Position numbers and translations under genes: made by a program. Shown here piece by piece: positions 1-11,500 of a DNA stretch of 64,000 nucleotides. The notes under the pieces are model-generated. The model was given only the letters and a program-made list of their open reading frames with translations, did not search any database and was not told the DNA's origin. Numbering within the stretch: the first letter of the stretch is position 1; each line of letters starts with the position of its first letter. The stretch is from Bimuria novae-zelandiae CBS 107.79 (taxonomy: Eukaryota > Ascomycota > Dothideomycetes > Pleosporales > Didymosphaeriaceae), in the NCBI GenBank assembly GCA_010015655.1, contig ML976678.1, forward strand, positions 653,041 to 717,040. The letters run 5' to 3'.

Positions 1-1422
1 TGTGCCGGGCATATAATAAACCTTATTACGAAGGCTCTTATATACGGCAAAGGTCTGAGCAAATTCGAAGTCAAACTATCGCGAGCGTCGCCCGCAGAAC
101 AATATACGATGTTCCGGGAGAAGGGCGTCATCGGCAAGCTGCACAATTTCGTCAACTCACTGTGCGCCTCACATAAACGACGACGCCTGTTCATGGGTAT
201 ACAACAAGATCTGCTTGACGAGGACCAGCTCTTCAACTTCAGCACCCTCAGTTTAGTGCAAGACGGCGGTATCAGGTGGCACAGTACGTACGCGATGCTG
301 CTACGTTGCCTGGAGCTTCGGAAGCCCATTCGACTTTACACCAAACATCTACGCGACGACCTCACTACTAGCAGTGGTGATTTTAATCCTCTCATCGACG
401 GACTGTCAGACGACGACTGGGACGAAGTTCAGGTGATTTGCAACGTCCTACAAGTCTTTCATGAGAACTGTAGATCTCTCGAAGGCAGCACCGGCAGCAG
501 CGGTTTTGGCAGTTTATGGCAGACGGTCTTCAACATGCAGGAAATCTATGAGGTCCTCACTGACGACGTCTCTGAGTACGAGCACTACGCGCAGTCTAAA
601 TACCTACAAAGTGGTGTTGCCTTTGCTAAGGAGAAACTCGACTCGTATTTCCAGCGGCTGGTAATTGACCCAGACCCATCACTCTACTGCGTGGCAACTG
701 CTCTACACCCACGTCTCCGTCTCCGCTGGTTTCAAACTCACTGGAGTCATCACGATAGCTGGGTCAGGAAGGCCAGAAAGTCGCTTGAAAACACCTTTGC
801 CATGTACTTACAGGCCGAGCAACTGGACGAGGATGACGACGAGGAGTCAACTCCAAGAGATGAGGATAGGCGTAAGGTGCCAGGTGTCTATAAAACAAGC
901 GCTCGCCGTCAACGTACAATGTGGCTGGATCCCATGCTCCTCACCGGCCAGAAGTCTCGCAAGCGTATAAAACAGAGCTCACAGCTAGAGGAGTATAACG
1001 ATAGCGTACTCGAGGACCTACAGCTTGCCCGAACAGACCAGCGTCTGTCAGATTTACTAGACGACCCTCACCGCTGGTGGGTAGAAGTAGGTCAAAAACG
1101 GTACCCAATTGTTTTCAAGATGGCTATGGATCACCTCTCTGTGCCAGCCACCTCGTGCGACTGCGAGCGCTGTTTCTCCTCTGCCAAACGTACAGTCACG
1201 TGCGATCGCAATTCACTATCGCCAGAGACGATTGAGGCCTGTCAACTACAGAAGAACTGGCTGAGGAGAAACGTCGTGCCAAGTTACCTCAAGGACCTGA
1301 CTAGCTATATAAATAACAAGGAGAAACAGGAGGCAGAGGTTGCCGAGGACGACGCTGCTAGCATGGAGGATCTGGACGTCGACGCTCCCGAAGACCTCTA
1401 TTCACAGGACTTTCCTAATTAG
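1..1422 (+). CDS. hAT-family transposase, C-terminal part (5' end outside window)
   Basis: The reading frame is open from base 1 (CAGHIINL, a conserved hAT core segment), so the true start lies upstream of the window and the Met at 109 is internal. The product cuts and pastes hAT DNA transposons. The C-terminal dimerisation domain is clear: DPHRWWVEVGQKRYPIVFKM, then LSVPATSCDCERCFSSAKR and SPETIEACQLQKNWLR, followed by an acidic tail. There are no internal stops and codon use is normal, so this copy looks un-RIPped and relatively recent, unlike the AT-rich elements further on. Part of the catalytic region is outside the window, so activity cannot be judged. Confidence 0.9.
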   Translation, partial: CAGHIINLITKALIYGKGLSKFEVKLSRASPAEQYTMFREKGVIGKLHNFVNSLCASHKRRRLFMGIQQDLLDEDQLFNFSTLSLVQDGGIRWHSTYAMLLRCLELRKPIRLYTKHLRDDLTTSSGDFNPLIDGLSDDDWDEVQVICNVLQVFHENCRSLEGSTGSSGFGSLWQTVFNMQEIYEVLTDDVSEYEHYAQSKYLQSGVAFAKEKLDSYFQRLVIDPDPSLYCVATALHPRLRLRWFQTHWSHHDSWVRKARKSLENTFAMYLQAEQLDEDDDEESTPRDEDRRKVPGVYKTSARRQRTMWLDPMLLTGQKSRKRIKQSSQLEEYNDSVLEDLQLARTDQRLSDLLDDPHRWWVEVGQKRYPIVFKMAMDHLSVPATSCDCERCFSSAKRTVTCDRNSLSPETIEACQLQKNWLRRNVVPSYLKDLTSYINNKEKQEAEVAEDDAASMEDLDVDAPEDLYSQDFPN

Positions 1423-1541
1423 GAAATATTACGGCCGTACTATCAATACCGTACTGGCTTTCGAACCGTAGCGTACGTACCGTATTAGCTAGCAACCGTA
1501 GCGTAACCGTAGCGAGGTCGAACAGTACGTACTACGTACTG
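1..1541 (+). mobile_element. hAT DNA transposon, right portion
   Basis: This is the 3' part of a hAT element whose coding region ends at 1422. The subterminal region 1430-1541 carries several copies of CCGTAGCG-like motifs and ends in a palindromic stretch (CAGTACGTAC...GTACTG), with a CTG terminus as in many hAT elements. The last element base is placed at about 1541. The following bases TTGGACGC are the candidate 8-bp target-site duplication, but the left end is outside the window so this cannot be confirmed. It interrupts the MFS transporter gene to its right. Confidence 0.75.
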
Positions 1542-3278
1542 TTGGACGCGCTGATCGAACCACCCATGATTCGGACCTGGGCGACTGAAGCGATACCAAC
1601 AGCTTCTTTAGTCAGCATACACTCAAGGCCATTGGAAGAGAGTTTGGACATACCGCGATGCTTGGCGTGTGTTATGAATGGCATGACGATAGCTGGCAAA
1701 GAAATCGTGATTCCGCATCCAAATCCGGCAATGATTTGAAAGCCATACATCCTTGCAGGAACTGCTACGGTCTTTGGTAATGTTGCTAAGAGCGAAAAAC
1801 CGAGAATCTGTAAAGCTGCCAAGGTGTAAAGTATGAATATCGGGGCTACCTTGTATTTTCCGGTCATTGTCGATGCCCATGCAGCGCCAAAGGGGGCTCC
1901 TATTGTGAAGGGCATAGTCCGGATCCCTGCTGAGAGGCCGGATGTGTTGTGTACCAACTGGAACTTTTGCGGGAGGGTAAACACACCGACGAACCACGTA
2001 CCGCCTAGGAAGGTGGAGCCACTGTTGCATAATTAGGGTGAGAGCTGTTCAGCTGGGAAGAACACTTGAGCACTCAGCAGACACTCACAGTAACAACCCC
2101 AGTATAACGCGGTCGGTTAAGAAGACCCATGGCAGCACTGGCTCCATAACACTGTCCCTCAAGGTCACGCGACGTTCCCAGAGTATCAAGGCAATCCACA
2201 AGATGCCCGACACAGTCAAGATTGTAATGACGAACGCGGACTTCCATGGGAATGCCGAATCGGCTTCATGGAAACCAGCAGTGATGGTCGACGTCGCTGC
2301 GAGCAGCAGAAATCCTCCCAGGAAATCAATCCGTGTGTATGCATCTTTGACGAGGAGCGATCGGAACGTTCTCGAAACGTAGTCGGGGGAGTTGTGGCGC
2401 GGGAATCCCCGGGGGATTGCGAACAGTGTGAACAGCAACGCAGGTACAGCGCACGGTATGCTGTTGCAGTTTGTCAGCGGTCCAGGCATTACATTGTCGA
2501 TTTGCCTACTTGATCAAGAACACCCATCTCCAAGAAGTACGCTCACTTATGGCACCGCCCATAATGGGCCCAGCAAGCAGCGAGATCGCGTACACCAGTG
2601 CGATGTACGTGCCGAACGCCGCCCATTTCCCCGGTGGTACGAGGTCAGTGATCATCGTGACGCCGAGTGCATTACAGCCTCCCCCTCCGATGCCTTGGAA
2701 CGCGCGGAATACAATGCTGGGAGTATGAAATTAGCGAGATTTTCACTATGGATGTGGTACAAGACTCACAGCTGAACGATAGTCTGTGCACCACCACATG
2801 CTGCTGATGCAACAATGAAAAAGCCAATCGCCGTTGCTAGAAGAGGTTTCCGACCGAATATATCGCTCAATTTCGCGAAATTGACGACCACGGCTTGGAG
2901 GGTGTTAGTTCGCAATTGAACCTGATCTTTGTGGACTCATACCAACGTAGCCGAGAAGGTAGCTTGAGATGAGCCATCCGGCCTTGTCGAAGCCGCCGAG
3001 GTCGTTGGTGATTCCTACGACCGAAGTTGTCACGATTGGGATCTCCAGATTCGTCAAGAACAGAGCAATGGTCATTCTAAAACATTAGCAAGTTAAAATC
3101 GTGCTTTGTGTAACTCTTTGACTAACCCGAGGGTGATCAACCAGAATCGAGCGCCTTGTGGGTAGGGCGATGGGTCTTGAGATCCAACTTCATGAACCGC
3201 ATTCTCGAGAGATTCGGAGCCACTCTGAGCGCGGTCCTGCGAAGGTTTCTGTGAAGATGCTATCTTCTCGGTATCCAT
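1542..3278 (-). pseudogene. MFS drug/toxin efflux transporter (DHA2-like), truncated by hAT insertion
   Basis: A major facilitator superfamily efflux pump of the 14-TM fungal type. The start is MDTEKIASSQ at 3278. Seven exons join in frame: 3278-3127, 3076-2943, 2893-2770, 2716-2510, 2460-2089, 2021-1654 and 1584-1542. All six introns are 49-69 bp with GT..AG ends. Landmarks are TNLEIPIVTTSV in TM1, NFAKLSDIFGRK (the conserved loop 2-3 motif), FRAFQGIGGGGCNALG, and LGGTWFVGVFTLPQKFQ. The frame stays open for about 466 residues, to GGSIS, where the hAT element begins. The remaining C-terminal membrane segments are missing from the window. Its neighbourhood (P450, PKS) suggests export of a secondary metabolite; that is inference. 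Confidence 0.85.
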
Positions 3279-3895
3279 CACGAGAGTCCCTTGTTTGCAA
3301 TAATTTTGGAGAAGTACCTGTAACAATGATGAAGCCAGAGCGTCGACGTTATGTTGCCTTTATGAATGATCAAACGCATTCTCGGACAAAAGATGAAAGA
3401 AAAACGAGAGCACAAACTGTCCAACACGTTGTCGGAGGCCTGGTCATGTCACGTAGGCAATGATTGGTGCAAACTTAACCGCGCCGGGTAGTTAACCATG
3501 CCACATTCGCCATGTCCATCTCCGTTCAGGGGTGAGCGGGAAGGTGTGTAGTACGGGAGCTTAGTGGTGTCGTACATACATGCATGGCAAGGGTGCCGTT
3601 GAAACTCCGTTAATTCGCAGTGCGGCGTAGTGCAGAAGGCGCAGAACGGCACTTGCATTGTGCGACACCGAAATATGGTCACACCTATCAGAAAGACGTT
3701 AACAGAATATGCTCGACTCGCAGATCAAGGATTTCCATTTTCGGAACGGACAGATGCGCTTTCTCTTCAGGAAATATCTTTGCCCTTTCCCGCCGCCTGC
3801 GCTAGCCCACTACCAAGAGATCACTCGATAGCCCTCCAACGGTCAAGAGGTCAGCCCACTTCTGTGCTTTGCTTCATCTAAGCTACTTTGCTATC
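3279..3895. other. intergenic region between divergent genes
   Basis: About 620 bp of normal-GC DNA between the divergently oriented MFS gene and rhodopsin-domain gene. It probably holds both promoters. The short open frames here do not resemble any family I recognise, and I see no repeat or RNA gene. Confidence 0.5.
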
Positions 3896-4265
3896 ATGGA
3901 CAAGTTATTGAATTCGCTCTCTCCGGAGAAACAGCAAGCCATGCTTGTAGGTCCCGCTATACCTCCGCCGCACGGTGTTCTCCCCAATTATGAAAATCCC
4001 CCTAACAGTCGTCACGTTGGGTGGATTGTGTCTCTACTTGGCATCACTCTTTCCACCTTATCGGTATCTCTACGGATGTATTCGAAAGTCGTGTATACGA
4101 AGAAACTGATGCTAGAAGACTAAGACCGAAGCACAACACAAAATTCATTTCAGCTAATGAAGTTAGACATCGCAGTTACCGCACTGGTGAGCCAACCAAT
4201 ATCGAAACCCAAGGTTGTCTAACATTCATCAGGGAGTATTTGTTGTATTTGAGTACTTCTACATC

Positions 4266-4299
4266 CGGATTGTTGTGTAACCCGGATTGTTGTGTAACC
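4266..4299 (+). repeat. 17-bp tandem duplication (frameshifting) in the rhodopsin-like gene
   Basis: The unit CGGATTGTTGTGTAACC occurs twice head to tail at 4266-4282 and 4283-4299. Seventeen is not a multiple of three. The frame upstream (GVFVVFEYFYIRIVV) and the frame downstream (GFYIHTWDMQLQ) only join if one copy is removed. Confidence 0.9.
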
Positions 4300-5196
4300 C
4301 GGATTTTATATCCATACATGGGACATGCAACTGCAACACCTTTCTGGCTTCCTTTACGTACGGCCAGAACCCGCTATTCAATGCTTCATGATGTAAATTC
4401 AGCATTGCTGACTTCTTCAGAACTTCTATACAGGAGCAACAATTCACGGCATCGTAATAATGCTTTTAAAAACGGCCATTCTACTGGAACTCCTACGGAT
4501 TTTTTCACCCCGTGGTCAACGCAGCCTGTTCTTTTGGGCATGCCATATCCTTATCTGGCTTAAAATAGTCTTTTACACAATTTGCACATTCTTGGAAGTC
4601 TTTGCCTGTAGCCCACGGGAAAAGCTATGGAACAAATTGCTGCCTGGCGGTCATTGCATTAACGGGCACCTCCTCACGATGGCATCCGGCGGGATTAATG
4701 TACCTTCGGATCTGGTTATTTTTCTCTTGCCTTAAAGGACTATATTGCGGCTCCACCTATCGCCGCGCAAGAAGTTAGGGATATCCCTAATATTTACTGT
4801 AGCTATCTTGTAAGTTCATTGTGTTGCCGCGCGGCTCCGGCTTCTAACTCTACTAACTAACATGTTGGTTTAGCACTTAACGCGGTTTGGTAAATGGCGC
4901 ACCCTAAATTACGTAGTTTATAACACCTCGTTACTAAGCTATCTATAATAGCTATAATATTCTAATAATTTATTTAATTACTATACAAATTGCTGCGAAA
5001 AAGATGTACCACTAAAATTTTACTAAAAGTTTAATGTTATAGCTATAGCGCGTTGTTGCTGTAGGTGCTAGATTACGCCCTATTTTATCACCCCTATCCC
5101 CCCTACCCTCTGCAACCACTACACGCTGTTTTTCCTTCTATTTTAGCGCTGCGGCAGGCTTTGAGGCCTTCCTCTTTCCCATTCAGGAAGTTTGTA

Positions 5197-7781
5197 CTCG
5201 GCCCCTAGCGGTCGATATCGATTTTTCTCCGAAAAAGGCCGTGCGGAGCACGGCCCTACAAGCTCAATGGGCCACACATGCTCAATGGGCCAGCTGCACT
5301 TTGATACCCACCACCACATCAAAACACGCCCTATTTACATTAAATAAAATGCCAAAGATCACGAAGAGCATGTCCACTTACCGATCCAAATGTGAAATTA
5401 TCGAAAAACACGTTGTGGTGTTAAAGACTTTGACGCGGCCAAACATACGCGCATACTGTCGCGATCGCAACATCAATTATCTGCGCAAACGCCTACAACG
5501 CGCGTTTAACAGCCAAAACAATAGGTTAACAAGGCCGCCTACTAATAAAAAGCTCTCTAGTAAACAAGAGCTTGCTCTCGAACGTTTTTGCGATACAATA
5601 GACGATATTGGATTTGGCATAACAAAGGATTTGGTGCGTGGGCAAGCAGACGCTCTGTTGGCCGCAGTGCACGAAGGAGATGACCCACCGCCGCGTGTAG
5701 GCGTCCACTGGGCATCTAGATAGCTGGATTCTCATACAAAATACTACAAGGCAAAGGCAAAGCCAATTGACCTTGCACGGAAGCTTGCCCAATCGCCGGA
5801 AGGCCTTTAAGCCTGGTTTAATAAGCTGGCTGAGTACAAACAACGCAGGGCCATCACCGACGCAAACATGTATAATATGGATGAAACAGGCGTGCGTATC
5901 GGTGTTGCAAAGTCGTCCTACGTATACACAAAACGTGGGCAAGATATATTAATACCCACTGCAACAAACAGGGAGCTTATTTCTCTTGTGGAGTGTTGCG
6001 CTGCGGATGGCTGTTCTATTGCTCTTATGCTTATTATTAAGGCAAAGTTGATACTCGAGCACTGGGCCGTAGATCTGCCTAGCAATTACCTTATAAACGT
6101 TATAGATACAGGCTATAGCAACGATCATACAGCTATGGATTGGATACAGCACTTTGAAAAGATGACCTTAAGTAATATACATGGGCAGTGGAGGCTCCTA
6201 CTAATTGACGGCCATGGATCTTACCTGACGTACGAGTTTGCTGCTTTTTGTGAGAGTTATAAAATATAGCTGTTTACTCTCCCTCCGCACACTACTCATC
6301 TCCTCTAGCCTCTTGACGTAGGCTGTTTTCAGCCTCTGAAGTGGTATCACAGCAGGACGCTTGATTGGGCCTTACGTACAGGCTTAACGGAAATACGACG
6401 GGTAGATTTCTTAGTAATCCTCTCATAAATCCGCCAGCAAACGTTTACTGCTCGAACAATACGCAGCGGGTGGAGGCGTACAGGCCTATCTCTATTCTGC
6501 CCTAAGCAGGTACTAGGGCCTTTAAGGGCCTAAGAGGCTATTAATACTGATAAAAACGCTACTAGGGAGGGCGATAACGTAGAGTGGCCTGTTACTCCTA
6601 CTATTACGTCCTCTAACAAGGAGGGTGAGTTGCCTTTGCTTAATAACCTAACGCCCTCCACACGCGGCCGCTTCCTTAATTAACTACTTAACGCGATTAG
6701 TACGCCTTAGTTTAAAGAGCTCTTTATACCTTTTTAAACGCCTCGGCCCCGTATAGCGCCTAGAGATATTAGTTAGAGTACACCAAAGACGGTCCGTACA
6801 CTAAATTTATAAGAGAAAGCTATTACCTTTATACTTAAGGAGTTACTGCCGCGCGAGGTAGCGGAGGACGTGATTTTAACACTTAAAGGCAGCTTTGCAA
6901 TGGCCCGTAACGCAGCAGGCCTTGAGTAGGCCTTACACCGTACCCAGGCTACCGAGCACGCTCGTAGTGAGCGTCGTAGGCGTAAAAACCGTACTGTTAA
7001 CGTCGGCGGAGGTGCTGTTTACGCAGAAGATTGCCGTAAAATGGCTGCTCAGCGGGTGATTAACGAGGCCGCCAAACAAGAAGCAGCAGTGGCCGCTCGT
7101 CACCTCTGGGCGCTTAGTAAGCGTATTAACACCTGGAAAAGGATACGTCCAAATATACGTAACTGGGGTAAGAAAGCAAGCAAGCGTTATGCTGAGGGTC
7201 TTACAATTACACAGAATAACAATAAGTGGACCTACACTGGCCCTACGATCAAGTATGAGCGCGAGGCCTGGGAGTACAGAGTCGAGGACCCATCGCGCGC
7301 GGAGATCTTCCGAAGATTGTATGAGAACTCTATACAAAGGTTGGAAAGCAGAGGCAAGTTTCGGGCAGATCGATCGATCGCTGACGGCCCGTATGGCGCT
7401 GCTGAGCTTGGCCTGATGGCCCGCTGCTCCATGGATCCATATACAATATTGATACACCAAAAAGGACGCTCTGAGGTCAAGCAGGAGGCAATTGTTCAAG
7501 TCCCAGATAGTCAATTCACCATACAAGAGACCCAGGTCGTCAGCAGCGACGACGATAAAGGCTACTCAAGTCCATTTGAAGCACTAAATGCAGCAGAAGC
7601 TGATTGGGGCTTCTAAGCGACAATTTACATACGGGACGATGTATTTTACATACAAATTACTATACAAATCGCATTTCGTCACATTTGGCCCATTGAGTAT
7701 GTGTGGCCCATTGAGCTTGTAGGGCCGTGCTCCGCACGGCCTTTTTCGGAGAAAAATCGATATCGACCGCTAGGGGCCGAG
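5197..7781 (+). mobile_element. pogo-B: TIR transposon nested in pogo-A
   Basis: Long, nearly perfect inverted repeats start with CTCGGCCCCTAGCGGTCGAT at 5197 and return as the reverse complement ending at 7781. They include a palindromic GGCCGTGCGGAGCACGGCC segment and two CAATGGGCC motifs. TA duplications lie at 5195-5196 and 7782-7783. Length is 2585 bp. The TIRs are almost identical, so the copy is younger than its pogo-A host, although the centre (about 6250-6950) is AT-rich and full of stops. Confidence 0.92.
5349..7616 (+). pseudogene. pogo-B transposase (HTH plus DDE_1), nonsense-mutated
   Basis: The start is MPKITKSMST at 5349. An N-terminal Psq/CENP-B-like DNA-binding region is followed by KLSSKQELALERFCD and GVHWASR, then a TAG at about 5720-5722 where Trp is expected (TGG to TAG). 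The frame continues as LDSHTKYYKAKAKPID and has a TAA for CAA near 5808. Next come YNMDETGVRIGVAK (first catalytic Asp) and LLIDGHGSYLTYEFAAFC (second Asp). The central part is lost to stops. A long open C-terminal segment, 7041-7616 (AAQRVINEAAKQEAAVAARH...), continues to an acidic tail. The nonsense codons fit C:G to T:A changes. The element cannot encode its own transposase now. Confidence 0.85.
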
Positions 7782-8326
7782 TATAGCCTTTTTAGAGTTT
7801 TCTTTCTCCTGAATCTTCCGTTGTTGCTCAGCCTTTTTCTCCGCCACAATCCTCTCCTTTTTATCCCTCTTCTCAGCCCTCAACCTTTCTCTCTCCTTCT
7901 TCTCCTGTAGCTGGCGTAGTTTGGCTAAGGCTGTTTCTGCCTTCTTACGCGCTTTTTCGAGTTCTACTTTCTCTTTCTCCCTATCCATCACGCTCTCGCG
8001 TACTCTGGCCTCCCTTAGCTTCCTTGGGGACCAGAAAACTGCTCCACTATGGTACTCCTTGTGTTGCTACAGGTCTAGAGGCTTGCTCTTCTTCTGCTGC
8101 TTCTTCTTAACTTGTAAGGCCTTTGTAAGGCCTTGTATCTTAGTGTGGAGTAAGTTATTTTAAATAGAGATATAGTGGAGAGAACGCTTTAGCTTCTGCA
8201 CCTCCTTATTACCCTCCTCCCTTATAGTCTTACACACAAGGGTCTCTATTTTAAGCTAATTTTTACTACTAAGTATAGAGGTACTACTCTTTTTTAAATC
8301 CTGCTTTGCTAAAGTTAATAGCCTGT

Positions 8327-8575
8327 TGTCAGATTTGATAAGTGTTCTGTTCACTTAATGAAGTTGCACATGTATGAGATGGAAGATGTGTGTATTGTCT
8401 GTAGCTCTGTGTGCCGCCTACAGCTGATGGGTAATTAGCTAGGCTCTCTGTTTAGTAAGCCGTTTTAGCCACCTTACCTAGCTATCTAATAGGTATTTAG
8501 TTAACTATCTACTATCACCTATATCGGCCTCTAACTAATTATTAGTCTAGGTCTAAGAGGCCTGCTAATTTAACA
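8327..8575 (-). repeat. Copia-2 LTR (left)
   Basis: 249-bp direct repeat matching 13928-14188, with transition differences typical of RIP. Confidence 0.88.
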
Positions 8576-11500
8576 CACCCCCTTAGCTTAGAGCGTCTAC
8601 GCTGCCTAAACTAGAGATATCTAATAGCTATTTAGTCCTTCTTTTAGATTATTTCTAGCTGGTATATGCTTAGTCTAATAGTGTATTAGGATCTATATCC
8701 AGAGCTTCTATTCTTCTTACGATCCTATTCAGGTTTTCTTCCCCTACGCTTATGCGATCCTTTACATCTACTAGTCTAAGTTACTTAAGGAACTAGGGCA
8801 TCTAGTTAGTAGGTAAGGTCTTTATTAGGCTATCTACTAGCATCTTGCTTAACTAAACGTATACTACTCTAATAGACTTCCGCTGTGCCTCTTGCCGGAG
8901 CTAATAATTATATATATTAATATAATAAAGCTTAGTTATTAACTAAGAGATTTCCTTAGTAATTAGCCTAATTACCTAGGTATTATCGCATTAAATTATA
9001 ATTATAAACTTAACTAGGGTTAATCTAAGCTTGCTAATAAGCATTCGGACGAATATTACTTTTTTAGTTACTTAAGAAAGTGCTAGTAGTTCTACCTTTA
9101 TAGTAAATATTATTACAGTGTCTTGTTTATTTACGCGCCACGTAATTAGGCCTCTAAATAGTTTAATAATATATTTTTAGGAGCTCTTATAGTCTAATAT
9201 ATTATTAGTAAAGGACGTATTACTTACTACCACTAAGTTATCTTTTCTACTAAAGGATAGTCTTAGCTTTTAGGTCGCTTAAAGGTATAATAGCACTCTA
9301 TTAGCTACTTACTAATAGGCTAGACTAGGATTTATAAGAAAGGAGGCGAGTCGAGATATAAAAAATATAATATTAGGACGTGTATTTATAGCAGTAAATA
9401 GTAGTAAGCTAACTTTCTATTAATATAGGTTAATTTCTACGTATATTACAAGTCCCTCTTATAGCTCTAGCTCTACTCTTACTATTAGTGTTTCGTGGCG
9501 AATATCTTGTCTAATAGCTAATTAGGTAATTTTTTTAAAACATATAGCTTATAATAGCTAAATCTTACATTAGGCTTAGTCCCGCAGAATCTTAATACTA
9601 AAAAACTATTATAGGTCCTTCCCTTTTATAAGGCTATATTAGTTCTTTAACTTTTAGGCCACCTCCTCTGCTGCTCGCTCATTCCTTTTATAGTAGGTAA
9701 TTATAATATTGTTAACGTAGAAGAATACGAAGACTCTATTTTAGATTATATAGCAAGGTTTATATAAAATAGGGGAGAATCCGCGCTCTTTTAGGTAGGT
9801 TATAAAGTGTCTCTGCCATAGTAGTAGTGAGATTTGTAGGCCGTACAGCGCTTTCTTTAGCTAAAGTATAGTCGCCTTCTTTTTATAGCCTCGTAGCATG
9901 TGCATATAGACAGGCCTATCTATATCCACGTAGACAAAGGCGTTTATCACGTTATACTACTTAAGCTTTAGGTTAAACTAAGCTATAATTAATATAAGTA
10001 TCTTAAATAATCTTTTTATAAGTGTTGCTACGTAGGTATCTTATATAGTAATATTTCTTTACTAATTACCTTATATAACTAATCGCGTTTTACACTTCTA
10101 GAATTAATAGTGCTTATTAAACTTATAGGTGTATACTTATATTAAGTTAAGGATCTAATATCCGCTCGACCTAGCTTCTTATGCTAGGAGCTTAGTCTAA
10201 GACTTTATTTAATAATAACTCTAGAGATAATCTTTTTCTGCTAATTTAAATAGCTTATATATTAGATAGCTTATTTAAAAGCTATTTAGCGAGGGTGCTA
10301 AAGGTAGCTTATTATAATAAGGTATTTAGCCTTTGCGTAGTATTCTTTCGAGCTTTACTTTATTTAGTTATCTTTTATTAAGCTATTAAACGTTACCTAC
10401 TTTAGTGCCAGCTATAAAGGCTACAGCTTATAAATCCTTTAATAAACTATTATTAATTTAGAGGTTCTGCTTATTCCCTTATAGGTACTTCTAAGCGATA
10501 TTAAAGCTATATAGTTAACTAAAACTATCCTAATTATAAGAGCTATGCGTTTAGTAGTTAGCTAATTATCTAACTAGTTTACGTAGGAAAGCTTACTTAT
10601 TTACTTATATTTTACTAGCGCAAGATAAGGGTAGACCTTCCTCTTATTTTTCTCTAGCACTAGGTAAGTAACGGCTACGCTACTTATTCTTATTAGAGCT
10701 TAGTAGATTCGCTATTAGCGCGACTAGTAGTAGTGTTTATAAAGGTATAGGGTATGCTACTACCTTCCTACCTTCTTAATTATACTCCTGCTAGGCCATC
10801 CTAGATTATTCAGGATTTAGGGCTCTCTGGTCAGGGTTTGGCTCGTCCTCGTAGAATAATTAAGTCTCCTCCTAATAGGGATCTAGAGCTAGTAGTTTAA
10901 TGTCACAGTGGATGAGGGCCTAGTTTCAGCCCTGTTTCAGGACCGCTGCCTACCCCTGTGTCTAGTACTATATAGGCCCCTCCGGGACCCCCAATAAACC
11001 TCAGTAGACTCCTCCATTCCTCCCTTACATTTAATTATCTTAATTTATGCTACTATCTCTTCTATAGTGCTATATATAAAGTTATCTATTATCTTACGCT
11101 CTTCTTTACTAAATATAGATTCTTTATTAAAGACAACGTCGCGAGTGCTAATTACCTTATTTATAGATAGTATCTACACCCTAAAGATATTAGTAGATTA
11201 ATATCTTACTAGGTATCTTATCCATGCTTTAGCATTAAACCTCTATAGACGACTCTTACCTTACTTTATATTATCTGTTATTGCAAACGCCTTGCAGCTA
11301 TACGCCTATAGGTGTAATAGGTAAGGCTTGCGCGGTGATGTAACAATTCCACGTTAGAACGCTATAGCGGTGAAGAAAACTTCGTATGGGGATTTCCAGC
11401 GATTCGAGTATTTTGGTGTTTGGTTGTATAGATATACCGAGGCTCGTGAGACCTTAGGCCATAGGTTCTATAGTAGATTGGCATCTAGGCGCATCGCGCG

